A stretch of DNA of 62,222 nucleotides from an uncultured Collinsella sp. (lineage in GTDB: Bacteria; Actinomycetota; Coriobacteriia; Coriobacteriales; Coriobacteriaceae): NCBI GenBank assembly GCA_900538305.1, contig UPXY01000011.1, forward strand, positions 1 to 62,222, read 5' to 3'. Positions 1-7,001 of this stretch are shown here, in pieces. Position 1 is the first letter of the stretch, and every line of letters begins with the position of its first letter. Below the pieces are notes generated by a model. It searched no databases and was not told the origin of the DNA. It saw only the letters and a list, made by a program, of their open reading frames with translations. The position numbers and the translations under genes were made by a program.

Positions 1-257
1 GAGAGGCCGTTCTCCCTCATGATCCGGCATATCCTCCGCCTCGACGCGGTGATGCCCGACCTCTCGAGGGCGACCTTCAGCCTCCGGGCACCGTGCCCGC
101 CGCGCGACGCCTCGAACGCGCCGAGCACGTCGGGGCCGATCGGGTCGGGCGCCTTCGGGCGCGGCGGGGGCGCGAGCATCCGGTAGCACGTCGAGCGGGG
201 CACGCCCGGGATCCCGCGCCGCGCCGATACCGGGTAGCGGCGGGCGTCGGCCGCCAT
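1..257 (-). CDS. IS3-family transposase OrfB, N-terminal part (runs off the window)
   Basis: Reading down from an ATG at 257, the frame gives about 85 residues with the N-terminal signature of IS3/IS150 OrfB: a PRSTCYRML segment, then a GHGARRLKVAL...ITASRRRICRIMRENGL helix-turn-helix stretch. In the family this precedes the DDE integrase core, which would lie left of the window. It starts six bases after the orfA stop and is in the -1 frame relative to it, as expected for the family's programmed frameshift. No clear A-rich slippery heptamer is visible, so it may instead use its own ATG or be inactive. Confidence 0.75.
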   Translation of the reverse strand, partial: MAADARRYPVSARRGIPGVPRSTCYRMLAPPPRPKAPDPIGPDVLGAFEASRGGHGARRLKVALERSGITASRRRICRIMRENGL

Positions 258-262
258 CGCCG

Positions 263-550
263 TCACCTTCGTGCGAACATCGGCGCCGCTTGCTTTAGCA
301 CATCGACCTCCATCCTGAGGCGGGCGTTCTCCCGCTCCAGCTCGATGAGGCGGTTCTGCTCGGGCGTCCGGTTGTCCGCGGCGGCGGTGGAGCCGCACGC
401 GTGCACGCGGCGGATCCAGCGGTCGAGCGTCGACTTGCCGAGGTCGTACTCGCGCATCACCTCGGCACGGGGCTTGCCGGAGTCCACCAGAGCGACTATC
501 TGCCTCCTGAACTCCTCGGTGAGCTGCCTGGGGTGCTTCGGATCCCGCAT
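263..550 (-). CDS. IS3-family transposase OrfA
   Basis: A 95-residue protein that matches IS3 OrfA in length and layout. It has a helix-turn-helix with EFRRQIVALVDSG and YDLGKSTLDRWIRR (roughly residues 13-48), then a leucine-zipper-like tail rich in charged and Leu residues (IELERENARLRMEVDVLKQAAP) that multimerises the transposase. A purine-rich ribosome site (AAAGGAGG) precedes the ATG. OrfA normally binds the terminal repeats and is fused to OrfB by frameshifting. The upstream end of the element probably lies near 590-655, where IstA homology stops. Confidence 0.8.
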   Translation of the reverse strand: MRDPKHPRQLTEEFRRQIVALVDSGKPRAEVMREYDLGKSTLDRWIRRVHACGSTAAADNRTPEQNRLIELERENARLRMEVDVLKQAAPMFARR

Positions 551-583
551 GGGGCCTCCTTTCCTCGAAGGGCCCTCAGACTC

Positions 584-1282
584 TCATCGATGTGTCCAAT
601 TAAGTATAGCCACATCACCCGGCCACGCCCACGCGCCACCCTCGACGCGCTCGGACCTGCGCCTCCTGCCGCCCTCGACGGCGACGGCGGCGGGCATGTT
701 GTCGGTCGCCAGCTCCTCGGGTGCCCCGCCCAGCGTCCTGAACGTCGCCAGCAGGCACGCCAGCAGGTCGTCGGTCGTCCTCGACCTCGTCGGGATGAAC
801 ACGTGCCTGCGCGAGTAGCCGAGCGTCGCGGTGAACACGCTGAACTCGTGGACCTCGCCCTCCGCGTCGACGAGCCGCATCCCCTCCTTCCAGTCGAACT
901 GCAGCTGCCTGCCCGGCGGCGTCTCGAACCTCGGGTGCGCCTCGGGGGCGGCGGCGCGCCCGAAGGCTATGCCCTGGCGCCGGCACCACGCGGTGAACGC
1001 CCCGTAGCCGGGCAGCGGCGGGTCGCCGTACCTGTGGGCCAGCAGCTCGTAGACGGCGCGCTTGGTCATCCCGGGCAGCTGGGCCTTCGCCTCGACCACC
1101 GGCCTCACGCGCTCGAAGGCGCTCTCGCGCTCGGACCTGCGGTCCCCCGCCCCCGCCCCCTCCCTCCAGTATTTCGCGACCGTGTGCCGGTCCAGGCCGT
1201 GGCGCCTCGCCATGTCGCTGAAGTTCGGCTTGGTCCCGGCGGCCCTGTGCATGTTCAGCTCGCCCATCACGTTCCTCTCCAT
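584..1282 (-). pseudogene. IS21-family transposase IstA, C-terminally truncated
   Basis: The first about 215 residues look like IstA of IS21: an N-terminal HTH (FSDMARRHGLDRHTVAKYWREG), and the start of the DDE catalytic core with QLQFDWKEGM and later LATDNMPAAV, which supply the first two acidic residues. Homology then stops after a run of arginines near 655. The frame continues into about 20 unrelated residues that lie in the IS3 end. IstA is usually 400-500 residues, so the third catalytic residue, the C-terminus and the IstB ATPase are missing. The break fits insertion of the IS3 element. Confidence 0.8.
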
Positions 1283-1329
1283 CCGCGCTCCTCCCGCAGG
1301 CTACGGGTCCTCGGTTGGAGCATATTTCC

Positions 1330-1411
1330 GTTTGCGCGGCTGGTGAAAGCGCGTTTGCGCGGATGGCGGGTTTCCGTTAGCGCGGGTGGCGCGATGCGTT
1401 TGCGCGAATGG
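1330..1411. repeat. four direct repeats typical of an IS21 end
   Basis: A 14-base unit GTTTGCGCGRNTGG (third copy GTTAGCGCGGGTGG) occurs at 1330, 1353, 1376 and 1398, spaced 23, 23 and 22 bp, about two helical turns. IS21 elements carry multiple direct repeats at their termini that bind IstA, and this set sits just upstream of the IstA start. I take it as the left terminus, ending near 1421. Confidence 0.65.
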
Positions 1412-1431
1412 TTGGTTTTGCATTGGCGGTA

Positions 1432-1602
1432 TCAGTGCTCGCAGCGGGTGCCGCGGCCGCACGAGTTGCGCGCCAGCTCCCTCGACACCGTCGACTTGTC
1501 CCTGCCGATCGCCCTGGCTATGTCGCCGACGCCGCGCCCCTCGCGGCGCATGCACATGATCTCCTCGCGCGCCTCGATGGTAAGATGGCTGTAGCGGCCC
1601 AC
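1432..1602 (-). pseudogene. IS30-family transposase, N-terminal fragment
   Basis: From a GTG at 1602 with a GGAGG site five bases upstream, 56 residues match the IS30 N-terminus: GRYSHLTIEAREEI, then the HTH GVGDIARAIGRDKSTVSRELARN. The remainder, including the DDE domain, is absent. The frame ends at 1432, next to the IS21-type end, so IS21 insertion probably cut it. An ATG 30 bases upstream is in frame but lacks a ribosome site. The fragment cannot encode an active transposase. Confidence 0.7.
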
Positions 1603-1688
1603 GGTAGCCTCCTGGCGATGTTGTCGTCGCAAGCACCATCGTATCAGGGCGCCGTGGGCCGTTCCTGCTCAGCCCCGTTGCACTTGAA

Positions 1689-1811
1689 ATGAAAGACCAA
1701 GATGATGTTCAAAGCAAGTTTGGTGACAAATATGATAATGCCTTGCATGAAATGCTTGATTATGCAGAAAGCAACGGATACATATCCGACCAGAAAGGGC
1801 TTATGCAATGA
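1689..1811 (+). pseudogene. 3' end of an unknown gene cut by the IS30 end
   Basis: An open frame of 40 codons (MKDQDDVQSKFGDKYDN... to GLMQ) begins at an ATG formed within the apparent IS30 tip and ends in a TGA that overlaps the next gene's ATG (ATGA, 1808-1811). The overlap and lower GC suggest it is the tail of a larger gene co-translated with the following one. If the next gene is an immunity gene, the lost gene could have been its toxin. That is inference; no family was recognised. Confidence 0.4.
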
Positions 1812-2197
1812 TTAGGTTGAGCGTCATCCCACTAAAGCAAGTCGGCCTAATCGAGTTTGGCATGAGTCGAGCTGAAGTGCGCCAACTTGCGGACATGTCT
1901 TATTCCGAGTTTATGAAAGCGCCAACAAGCAGCAACCTCACCGACGACTTCGGTGCATTCCATGTTTACTACGATTCGAATGATCAATGCGAAGCCGTGG
2001 AAGTATTCTCAGAGCTTGAGGTTGAGGTTATGGGCAAGCTTATCTTTCCAACGAGTTTAGAGGACGCGTTGAAGGCGTTACCTTCGCTTCAGCCAGACGG
2101 AGACGGTCTTATTTCAATTGCAGATTCGGTGGGAGTATATGCTCCCGATGGCAAGATGGAGAGCATCTTATTCGGCGTAGAAGGCTATTACCGCTAG
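1808..2197 (+). CDS. small acidic protein, possible immunity protein
   Basis: This 129-residue soluble acidic protein has no signal peptide or membrane segment. Its N-terminus (VIPLKQVGLIEFGMSRAEVRQLA) resembles the opening of several small bacterial immunity proteins, in which a beta-strand is followed by a FGMSxxEV helix, and the rest alternates strands and helices. It overlaps the upstream gene remnant by ATGA, implying translational coupling. GC is clearly below that of the flanking core genes. No family is assigned with confidence; an orphan antitoxin or immunity gene is my best guess from context. Confidence 0.5.
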   Translation: MIRLSVIPLKQVGLIEFGMSRAEVRQLADMSYSEFMKAPTSSNLTDDFGAFHVYYDSNDQCEAVEVFSELEVEVMGKLIFPTSLEDALKALPSLQPDGDGLISIADSVGVYAPDGKMESILFGVEGYYR

Positions 2198-2344
2198 AGC
2201 CCGCATTCAGCGGAAGCGTGAGATCTTTACGAGGCCTTACGGTGTGAGGCAGCGCCATGGTTTTGCTTGAGCAGTTCAGCGCTGATAACAAGGTTGCGGA
2301 ACTCCGGTTTTCAGCAGGGTATACTGTTCACAAGGAGGTGCCCG
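2198..2344. other. intergenic stretch upstream of the MntA/HEPN pair
   Basis: About 150 bp of lower-GC DNA with no convincing gene. It should contain the promoter of the pair at 2345, but no clear -35/-10 could be fixed. The short frame at 2257-2442 overlaps the real gene in another phase and was not accepted. Confidence 0.4.
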
Positions 2345-2638
2345 ATGCTCGAGATTCACGATATTCAGCAGGCTGTACGCGCAACAGCGCTGAAGTACGG
2401 CCTCACGAAAGTGACACTTTTTGGCAGCTTTGCCCGCGGTGAAGCGCACGAGGATTCTGACGTGGATTTTCTTGTTGAGACATCGGCACCCTTGGGCTTT
2501 GCACGTGGGGCGATTTACAACGAGCTGGAGGCGTCGCTCAACCGGCCGGTGGATATCATTTTTGGCGCACAGAACCTCTATCCATTTATAAGGGATGCTG
2601 TCGATAGCGAGGGCGTGGTGCTTTATGAGGTGCGATAA
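2345..2638 (+). CDS. mntA: MntA-type nucleotidyltransferase antitoxin
   Basis: This 97-residue minimal nucleotidyltransferase carries the Pol-beta motif GSFARG at residues 27-32 followed by SDVDFLV at 38-44, giving the GSx(10)DxD active site. In the MntA/HepT family this enzyme adds AMP to the HEPN toxin and so neutralises it. I chose ATG 2345 because AAGGAGG ends seven bases upstream; longer in-frame starts have no ribosome site. The gene overlaps the HEPN gene by 14 bases, so the two are surely co-expressed. GC is below that of the core genes, suggesting transfer. Confidence 0.85.
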   Translation: MLEIHDIQQAVRATALKYGLTKVTLFGSFARGEAHEDSDVDFLVETSAPLGFARGAIYNELEASLNRPVDIIFGAQNLYPFIRDAVDSEGVVLYEVR

Positions 2639-2984
2639 GCCCATTCCCGATAACGCGCGAACCTTTATCATCCAAGAGGTCATCAGGAATGCAGAGATGA
2701 TTTGGAAGCGCATCGATGAGCACCATATCGATGAAGGTTCCTATGCCTGCTCGACTGAATACCAAGACTTGCTCACTATGCCGATGCTTCGAATTTGCGA
2801 GTTGGTGAGCGAGTACCGAAACGTTTTCGAAGAAATTGACGAATCGTATCCATGGGCAGATGTTGCAAAGATGCGCAGCAAGATTGCGCATCCCTATGGC
2901 GGATTCGACTTTGGCTTCGTGTGGGATGCCGTCACCGTGGATCTCCCCGAGCTCGTTGATGTTTGCCGGAAGGGGATCTCGTAA
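2625..2984 (+). CDS. hepT: HEPN-domain RNase toxin (HepT-like)
   Basis: This 119-residue protein carries the HEPN catalytic motif R-x4-H as RSKIAHPYGGFD (Arg84, His89). The tyrosine after the motif (Tyr91) matches the residue AMPylated by MntA in studied pairs. The N-terminal helices fit the HEPN bundle. In the family, dimers cleave RNA, often tRNA, and are silenced by the adjacent nucleotidyltransferase. The ATG at 2625 lies inside the end of mntA. Similar proteins are sometimes annotated DUF86. Confidence 0.85.
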   Translation: MRCDKPIPDNARTFIIQEVIRNAEMIWKRIDEHHIDEGSYACSTEYQDLLTMPMLRICELVSEYRNVFEEIDESYPWADVAKMRSKIAHPYGGFDFGFVWDAVTVDLPELVDVCRKGIS

Positions 2985-3039
2985 CTCCGAGATAGCGTTT
3001 AGCAAGATACTCATGCATAAAGCATTGTGACGCTAATAC

Positions 3040-3087
3040 GTACATAGTTCTGTACATAATCATGTACGTTATTGTCCACAATATAAT
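3040..3087 (+). promoter_or_regulatory. operator and promoter of the second toxin-antitoxin pair
   Basis: A perfect inverted repeat GTACAT-AATC-ATGTAC lies at 3052-3067 and a further GTACAT half-site at 3040-3045, twelve bases upstream. A consensus -10 box TATAAT follows at 3082-3087, twenty bases before the start codon at 3108. The palindrome sits where the -35 box should be, with no TTGACA, so binding there would occlude RNA polymerase. Autorepression by the antitoxin is the likely use, as in Phd/RelB systems. Confidence 0.6.
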
Positions 3088-3107
3088 AAAAGCGCAAGGA
3101 GGTGGCC

Positions 3108-3398
3108 ATGGATGCAATCTATTCGGCAACGGCGCTGCGCGATCATCCCCGTGAGGTGAAGCGTGCTGCTCAAGAGCGTCTTGTGCGCATTACCGAGAAC
3201 GGCAAAGGCGCCTATGTGTTTTGTTCTGAGGAAGTCTTTCAGCAGCAGATAGACGATGCGGTCGAACGCGCTCTATACGTGCAGCGCGCTGAGGCGGCAA
3301 TTGATGCGGGGCGACGTGCGTTCGAGGCGGGGGACTATATCGAGGGCATCGATGCCGCTCGACAGGCAGTGGCAAAGCGGCGGACTTCTCGTGGCTAA
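3108..3398 (+). CDS. Phd/RelB-like antitoxin
   Basis: This 96-residue protein starts MDAIYSATALRDHPREVKRAAQERLVRITENGKGAYVFCSEEVF. That is the layout of Phd/YefM-type antitoxins: an N-terminal strand, a helix ending in an ARE-like stretch, then the strand that reads like Phd's 'I TENGK' motif. The C-terminal half is helical and charged and would wrap the toxin. ATG 3108 has AAGGAGG five bases upstream. It overlaps the toxin gene by eight bases and lies behind a palindromic operator. The exact antitoxin family is uncertain. Confidence 0.75.
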   Translation: MDAIYSATALRDHPREVKRAAQERLVRITENGKGAYVFCSEEVFQQQIDDAVERALYVQRAEAAIDAGRRAFEAGDYIEGIDAARQAVAKRRTSRG

Positions 3399-3672
3399 GC
3401 TGCTGTTCACCGCTCCGTTTCTCGACGATTTGGCACAGCTTGATGAGCGAGTCGAGGCAGAGGTATGGCGCAAGCTCGAATTAGTGCAGAACGTGCCGGG
3501 CGTGGGCACTTCTCTCGTGGAACCCCGGCTCATCCGCTCGTATGGCACATCCTGCCTGAAGATGGCTGTTTTTGGCTTTGATGTCCTGTATGAGCGACAC
3601 CCCGCTGCCGACGATGCGGGTGATGAGTTCGTTGTTGTTTTGGGAATCATCTCCCAGCGGCGCGTTCGCTGA
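3391..3672 (+). CDS. RelE/ParE-superfamily toxin
   Basis: From a GTG at 3391 inside the antitoxin gene, 93 residues give the RelE/ParE fold pattern: FTAPFLDDLAQLDERVEAEVWRKLELV (two helices), PRLIRSYGTSCLKMAVFGFDVLYERH, and a last strand EFVVVLGIISQRRVR. The final strand and basic tail match RelE-type toxins, most of which are mRNA interferases, while ParE members inhibit gyrase. I cannot decide which. The coupled overlap with the antitoxin supports the GTG start; an upstream frame in the same phase would overlap most of the antitoxin. Confidence 0.8.
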   Translation: MAKLLFTAPFLDDLAQLDERVEAEVWRKLELVQNVPGVGTSLVEPRLIRSYGTSCLKMAVFGFDVLYERHPAADDAGDEFVVVLGIISQRRVR

Positions 3673-3685
3673 GCGCATCAACGTT

Positions 3686-3895
3686 TCACGCATCGCGATG
3701 GCCACCTGCAGGTTCTAGCAATACATCCTGATAATCGCAGAAATCTGCAAAAGCTCGTTCTTGTTTTCGCAAATACACGGGATTGAGTAGAGCAGGGAAT
3801 TTCCACCTGAGAGAAACAGAGCAATCGTCTGCGCTCAAGAAGTCCAAAGCCGTAGCGTCATGATAGCCTGTATCGTAGACAGGCAACGTCTCCAA
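3686..3895 (-). pseudogene. possible remnant of an unknown gene
   Basis: An open frame of 69 codons on the minus strand has protein-like composition (ending KQERAFADFCDYQDVLLEPAGGHRDA) and lies in the same lower-GC DNA as the toxin genes. Its only start is a TTG without a ribosome site. It may be a decayed fragment or chance. It is listed because the 250 bp between the toxin and the next gene hold nothing else. Confidence 0.2.
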
Positions 3896-3924
3896 AGCAG
3901 GCTCATGAGAAAAGGGTGGCTTGC

Positions 3925-4266
3925 ATGAACATCCAGATCTTCGGTACCAAGAAGAGCTTCGACACCAAGAAGGCGCAGCGCTACTTCAAGGAGCGGCGCA
4001 TCAGGTTCCAGTTCATCGACCTGCGCGAGAAGGAGATGAGTAAGGGGGAGCTGCAGAGCGTGATGCGCGCGGTGGGCGGTCTCGACGCACTCATCGACCC
4101 TAAGGCCAAGGACCAGGACACGGTCGCGCTCATCACGTACCTCGCCGAGAGCCAGAAGTTCGACAAGCTGTTGGAAAACCAGCAGGTTCTGCGCGAGCCC
4201 ATCGTCCGTAACGGCAAGCAAGCCACGGTGGGCTACGATCCCGATACCTGGAAGACGTGGGAATAG
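3925..4266 (+). CDS. ArsC/Spx-like thioredoxin-fold protein lacking the active-site cysteine
   Basis: This 113-residue protein has the ArsC/Spx/YffB fold: N-terminal MNIQIFGTKKSFDTKKAQRYF, then FQFIDLREKEMSKGELQSVM, and the REPIVRNGKQATVGYD segment typical of the family (LIRRPIV-like). In arsenate reductases a catalytic Cys follows strand one. Here position 11 is Ser in GTKKSFDTKKA and there is no cysteine at all in the protein. Reductase activity is therefore unlikely; an Spx-like role or another binding role is possible. ATG 3925 is preferred over an in-frame upstream start for its purine-rich leader. Confidence 0.75.
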   Translation: MNIQIFGTKKSFDTKKAQRYFKERRIRFQFIDLREKEMSKGELQSVMRAVGGLDALIDPKAKDQDTVALITYLAESQKFDKLLENQQVLREPIVRNGKQATVGYDPDTWKTWE

Positions 4267-4328
4267 CATGTCAAACCGGGACAGCACCTCATTTTGACAA
4301 TCTGACAGGCTACTGAAAGGAGCTCCCC

Positions 4329-4898
4329 ATGCACACCCTCATCGTCTACTGCCACCCTTACGAGCAAAGCTTCTGCCACGCCATGCTCGATACGCTGTGC
4401 GAGCGCTATGACCGCGAGGGCACGCCGTACGAGGTGATCGACCTTTATGCCGACGGCTTCGACCCGGTGCTCTCCCGCGACGAGCTCGCGGTCTACAACG
4501 CCGGCACGGCGCTCGATCCGCTCGTGACGCGCTACCAGGAGCTCATCGCCGGCTGCAATCGCCTCGTGTTCATCTTCCCCGTCTGGTGGAACGACGTTCC
4601 CGCCATGCTCAAGGGTTGGCTCGACAAAGTGCTCCTAGCAGGCTTTTCGTGGGAAGCTACCGGGGCTGGGCTTAAGGGCACGCTTACCTATATCGAATCA
4701 GCCGAGGTCTACACCGCCTCCTCGAATCCCACAGAGTTCATTCGCGCGCACACGGGCGACGCCATCCGGCGCATGTTCATCGACGGCACGCTTTGGCAGC
4801 TGGGCATCGAGCGCGGTACATGGGAGAATTTCGGTGGCATGGATACCTCGACGCCCGAGGAGCGCGGGGAATTTTTGCGAAAGCTCTCGGGCAAGTAA
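4329..4898 (+). CDS. NAD(P)H dehydrogenase (quinone), flavodoxin-like fold
   Basis: This 189-residue protein is of the KefF/MdaB/YwrO type. It begins with strand one and a histidine-bearing phosphate loop (HTLIVYCHPYEQSFCHAM), has DLYADGFDPVLSRDEL after helix two, and the FIFPVWWNDVPAMLKGWLDKVL segment that packs on FMN or FAD. The family reduces quinones or related electrophiles by two electrons in the cytoplasm. The ATG is preceded by AAAGGAGC. It stands alone between convergently spaced genes of core-like GC. Confidence 0.85.
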   Translation: MHTLIVYCHPYEQSFCHAMLDTLCERYDREGTPYEVIDLYADGFDPVLSRDELAVYNAGTALDPLVTRYQELIAGCNRLVFIFPVWWNDVPAMLKGWLDKVLLAGFSWEATGAGLKGTLTYIESAEVYTASSNPTEFIRAHTGDAIRRMFIDGTLWQLGIERGTWENFGGMDTSTPEERGEFLRKLSGK

Positions 4899-4971
4899 GC
4901 GGTTGAGTTGCCGCCGGCGCTGATATGACGTCCTGCGCTGGGTTGTCGCGCGGTGGATGAAGGGAGCTACG

Positions 4972-5967
4972 ATGCGAGGAAACGAGGAAGAGCGCATGCT
5001 CAGCACGTATGAACCGGATTACCATGTGCCGGAAGACCCGGGCGATCCGCTGCCTCCCGCGCGGCGCGACAAGCGCTTCGTCACGCCACTCGAGGCAGCG
5101 ATCATCGTCATGCTCGTCGTTGTGGCGCTCATTTCCGCGTTTCCCCTGCGCGCGCACTTCTCCGATCCCACTGCCTATGCGCACACCGTCGAGCGACTCG
5201 ACGACAAGCGCAACGTCGTTCTCGGGCTCACCGCAGCGGCGACCGGCGCTTCAGCGGCGATCACCGCGATCCCAGACGACACCGGCACGCCCATCGCCGA
5301 GCGCCTCATGGATTTGAGCGGCGACCTCGCGATCGTGCTCATCGCCATCTATATCGAAAAGTACCTGCTCACCATCTTCGGGTTCACGGCGTTCGGCATC
5401 CTGATACCCGTTGCCTGCGCGCTGCTCGTGGCGGTTGTCCTCACGCGACGCCGCTCGCAGATCTGGGTCACGCTCGGCGGCGTGGCGACGAAGCTCATCC
5501 TCATGGGTATCGTGCTCGTGATCACCGTCCCCGCGAGCGTGGCGGTTACCGACATGATTGAGCGCACGTACGACCTCTCCATCTCGACCGAGGAGATTTC
5601 GGAGGAGGTGGCTGCAGGGGAAGACTCAGCCGGCGAGGCGGGTGATGCCGAAGAGGCCACGGGCAACCCCTTCGTCGACGCCTGGAATTTCCTCTCGAGC
5701 GTACCCGAGCTCCTGGGTAACGCCGCGAGCGACCTCACCGACGAGCTGCTGAACAGCGTGAGCGACCTCATCGACGGCTTCGCGGTGCTTATCCTCACGA
5801 CCTGCGTGGTGCCGATCGGCGTGCTCGCGTTCTTCCTATGGGCGGCAAACCTCGTTACGGGTATCGACGTTTCGGGAGCCATGCGCATGCTCAAGCCGCG
5901 CACGGTCGATAACGTTCGGAACGACGTGCGCCATCTGCGCTCCCGCGCGTCTAAGGGAAAGCGGTAG
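4972..5967 (+). CDS. integral membrane protein of unknown function
   Basis: A 331-residue protein with an acidic cytoplasmic-looking N-terminus of about 40 residues. Membrane segments follow: AAIIVMLVVVALISAF, LAIVLIAIYIEKYLL plus the adjoining FGILIPVACALLVAVVL, LILMGIVLVITVPASVAV, and near the C-terminus AVLILTTCVVPIGVLAFFLWAANLV. A large acidic loop (EEISEEVAAGEDSAGEAGDAEE) lies between the last two and is probably outside. The C-terminus is basic. No family was recognised. ATG 4972 has GAAGGGAG upstream; the in-frame ATG at 4957 does not. Confidence 0.65.
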   Translation: MRGNEEERMLSTYEPDYHVPEDPGDPLPPARRDKRFVTPLEAAIIVMLVVVALISAFPLRAHFSDPTAYAHTVERLDDKRNVVLGLTAAATGASAAITAIPDDTGTPIAERLMDLSGDLAIVLIAIYIEKYLLTIFGFTAFGILIPVACALLVAVVLTRRRSQIWVTLGGVATKLILMGIVLVITVPASVAVTDMIERTYDLSISTEEISEEVAAGEDSAGEAGDAEEATGNPFVDAWNFLSSVPELLGNAASDLTDELLNSVSDLIDGFAVLILTTCVVPIGVLAFFLWAANLVTGIDVSGAMRMLKPRTVDNVRNDVRHLRSRASKGKR

Positions 5968-5981
5968 CCCGGCGGGCGGTC

Positions 5982-6001
5982 GTGGGTTGAAATGAACCCA
6001 T
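5982..6001. terminator. short hairpin between convergent genes
   Basis: TGGGTT-gaaatg-AACCCA (5983-6000) lies between the stop of the membrane protein and the stop of the MscS gene on the other strand, a position that suits a bidirectional terminator. No long T run follows, so strength is uncertain. Confidence 0.4.
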
Positions 6002-6019
6002 CTCCAACCAACCTATGGT

Positions 6020-6808
6020 CTAGCCCACGGTGCGAGCAAGTGCGCGCACCACGGCATCGGCTGCGACGGCGACCTGCGAAGCGTCCTCGATCTGCAGGAT
6101 GACCTTGCCGCGGATGCCCAGTTCGGCAATCTCGGCGAAGTATACGCGCGGACCGTCAATGACGGGCGAGACCTCGGCGGCTGCTTCGCGCGCGCAATCC
6201 TCGATGACACGGGAAAGCTCGTCGACGTCCTCGGGTGGCGTCTCGCGTCCGGCCACGCCCTCGCGCGGAATCGCGAACGGCACGATCACACGGTTCGCGG
6301 GCAGCAGATGCACGAGCGCGGTGGTCGAGATGATCGAATTGGGGATGATGACCGTCTGCCCGAGGTTGTCGCGAATGGTGGTGTGGCGCCAGGTGACATC
6401 CTGCACGACACCGCGCTCGTCGCCGACCTCGATGTTGTCGCCTGGTTTCACGATGCCCATAAACGTGACCTGAAGCCCGCCGATAAGGTTGGCGAGCGTA
6501 TCCTGAAAGCCCAGCGACACGGCGATACCGCCAACGCCGAGGGCCGCGATGAGCGAGCTCGTGTTCACCCCGAAGCACGAATCGAGGATGATGCTCCCGC
6601 CGATGACCCAAATGGTGGCGCGCACGATGTTCACGATGATGCTCGAAGTGGGCAGCGGATTGCCGTCGCGACGCAGGATGTGACGAATGGCGCGCGCGGC
6701 GAACCGCGAGGCGACGATGGTTACGGCAGCGATGAGCACACCCCAGAAGATGCTGCCGAACAACTCGTTTGTCACGATGCCCTGAAAGGCCGTGAAAAGC
6801 TCGTCCAC
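6020..6808 (-). CDS. MscS-family mechanosensitive channel
   Basis: This 262-residue protein has an N-terminal membrane segment, FWGVLIAAVTIVASRFAARAI, then IWVIGGSIILDSCF and the pore helix with the Gly/Ala pattern SLIAALGVGGIAVSLGFQDTLANL. A beta domain follows (KPGDNIEVGDERGVVQDVTWRHTTIRDNLGQTVIIPNSII), which is the hallmark of MscS. The family opens under membrane tension to release solutes in osmotic downshock. I chose GTG 6808 because AAGGAGG lies five bases upstream; the open frame extends to 7141 but that part is not MscS-like. Confidence 0.9.
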   Translation of the reverse strand: MDELFTAFQGIVTNELFGSIFWGVLIAAVTIVASRFAARAIRHILRRDGNPLPTSSIIVNIVRATIWVIGGSIILDSCFGVNTSSLIAALGVGGIAVSLGFQDTLANLIGGLQVTFMGIVKPGDNIEVGDERGVVQDVTWRHTTIRDNLGQTVIIPNSIISTTALVHLLPANRVIVPFAIPREGVAGRETPPEDVDELSRVIEDCAREAAAEVSPVIDGPRVYFAEIAELGIRGKVILQIEDASQVAVAADAVVRALARTVG

Positions 6809-7001
6809 AGCATCCTCCTTTGGTTGCGGCCATGTTGAACTCTCTGGCATCAGGGTACCACGCGGCGCATCGTTCGGCTCGTATGCGACAAATAACCCAA
6901 CTGCCGATGCTGCGGGAGCGCCTGTCGCATGAATCGGGCGCGACGGTCGCATTGGGGGAATATACTGGACGTATTCCAGCAAGGGATGAGAGGGGATCAT
7001 C

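Larger units (their letters stand above)
1..1690. mobile_element. nested IS cluster: IS3 remnant in IS21 remnant in IS30 remnant
   Basis: Three transposase families lie on the minus strand in nested order. An IS3 orfA-orfB pair occupies 1 to about 600. It is flanked by the N-terminal half of an IS21-type IstA and by IS21-type terminal repeats at 1330-1411. Beyond these, the HTH end of an IS30 transposase is cut at about 1440. The outer edge is probably near 1678-1692, where a TTGCACTTGAAATG end of IS30 type meets lower-GC DNA. The order implies successive insertions; the exact junctions are inferred. Confidence 0.7.
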
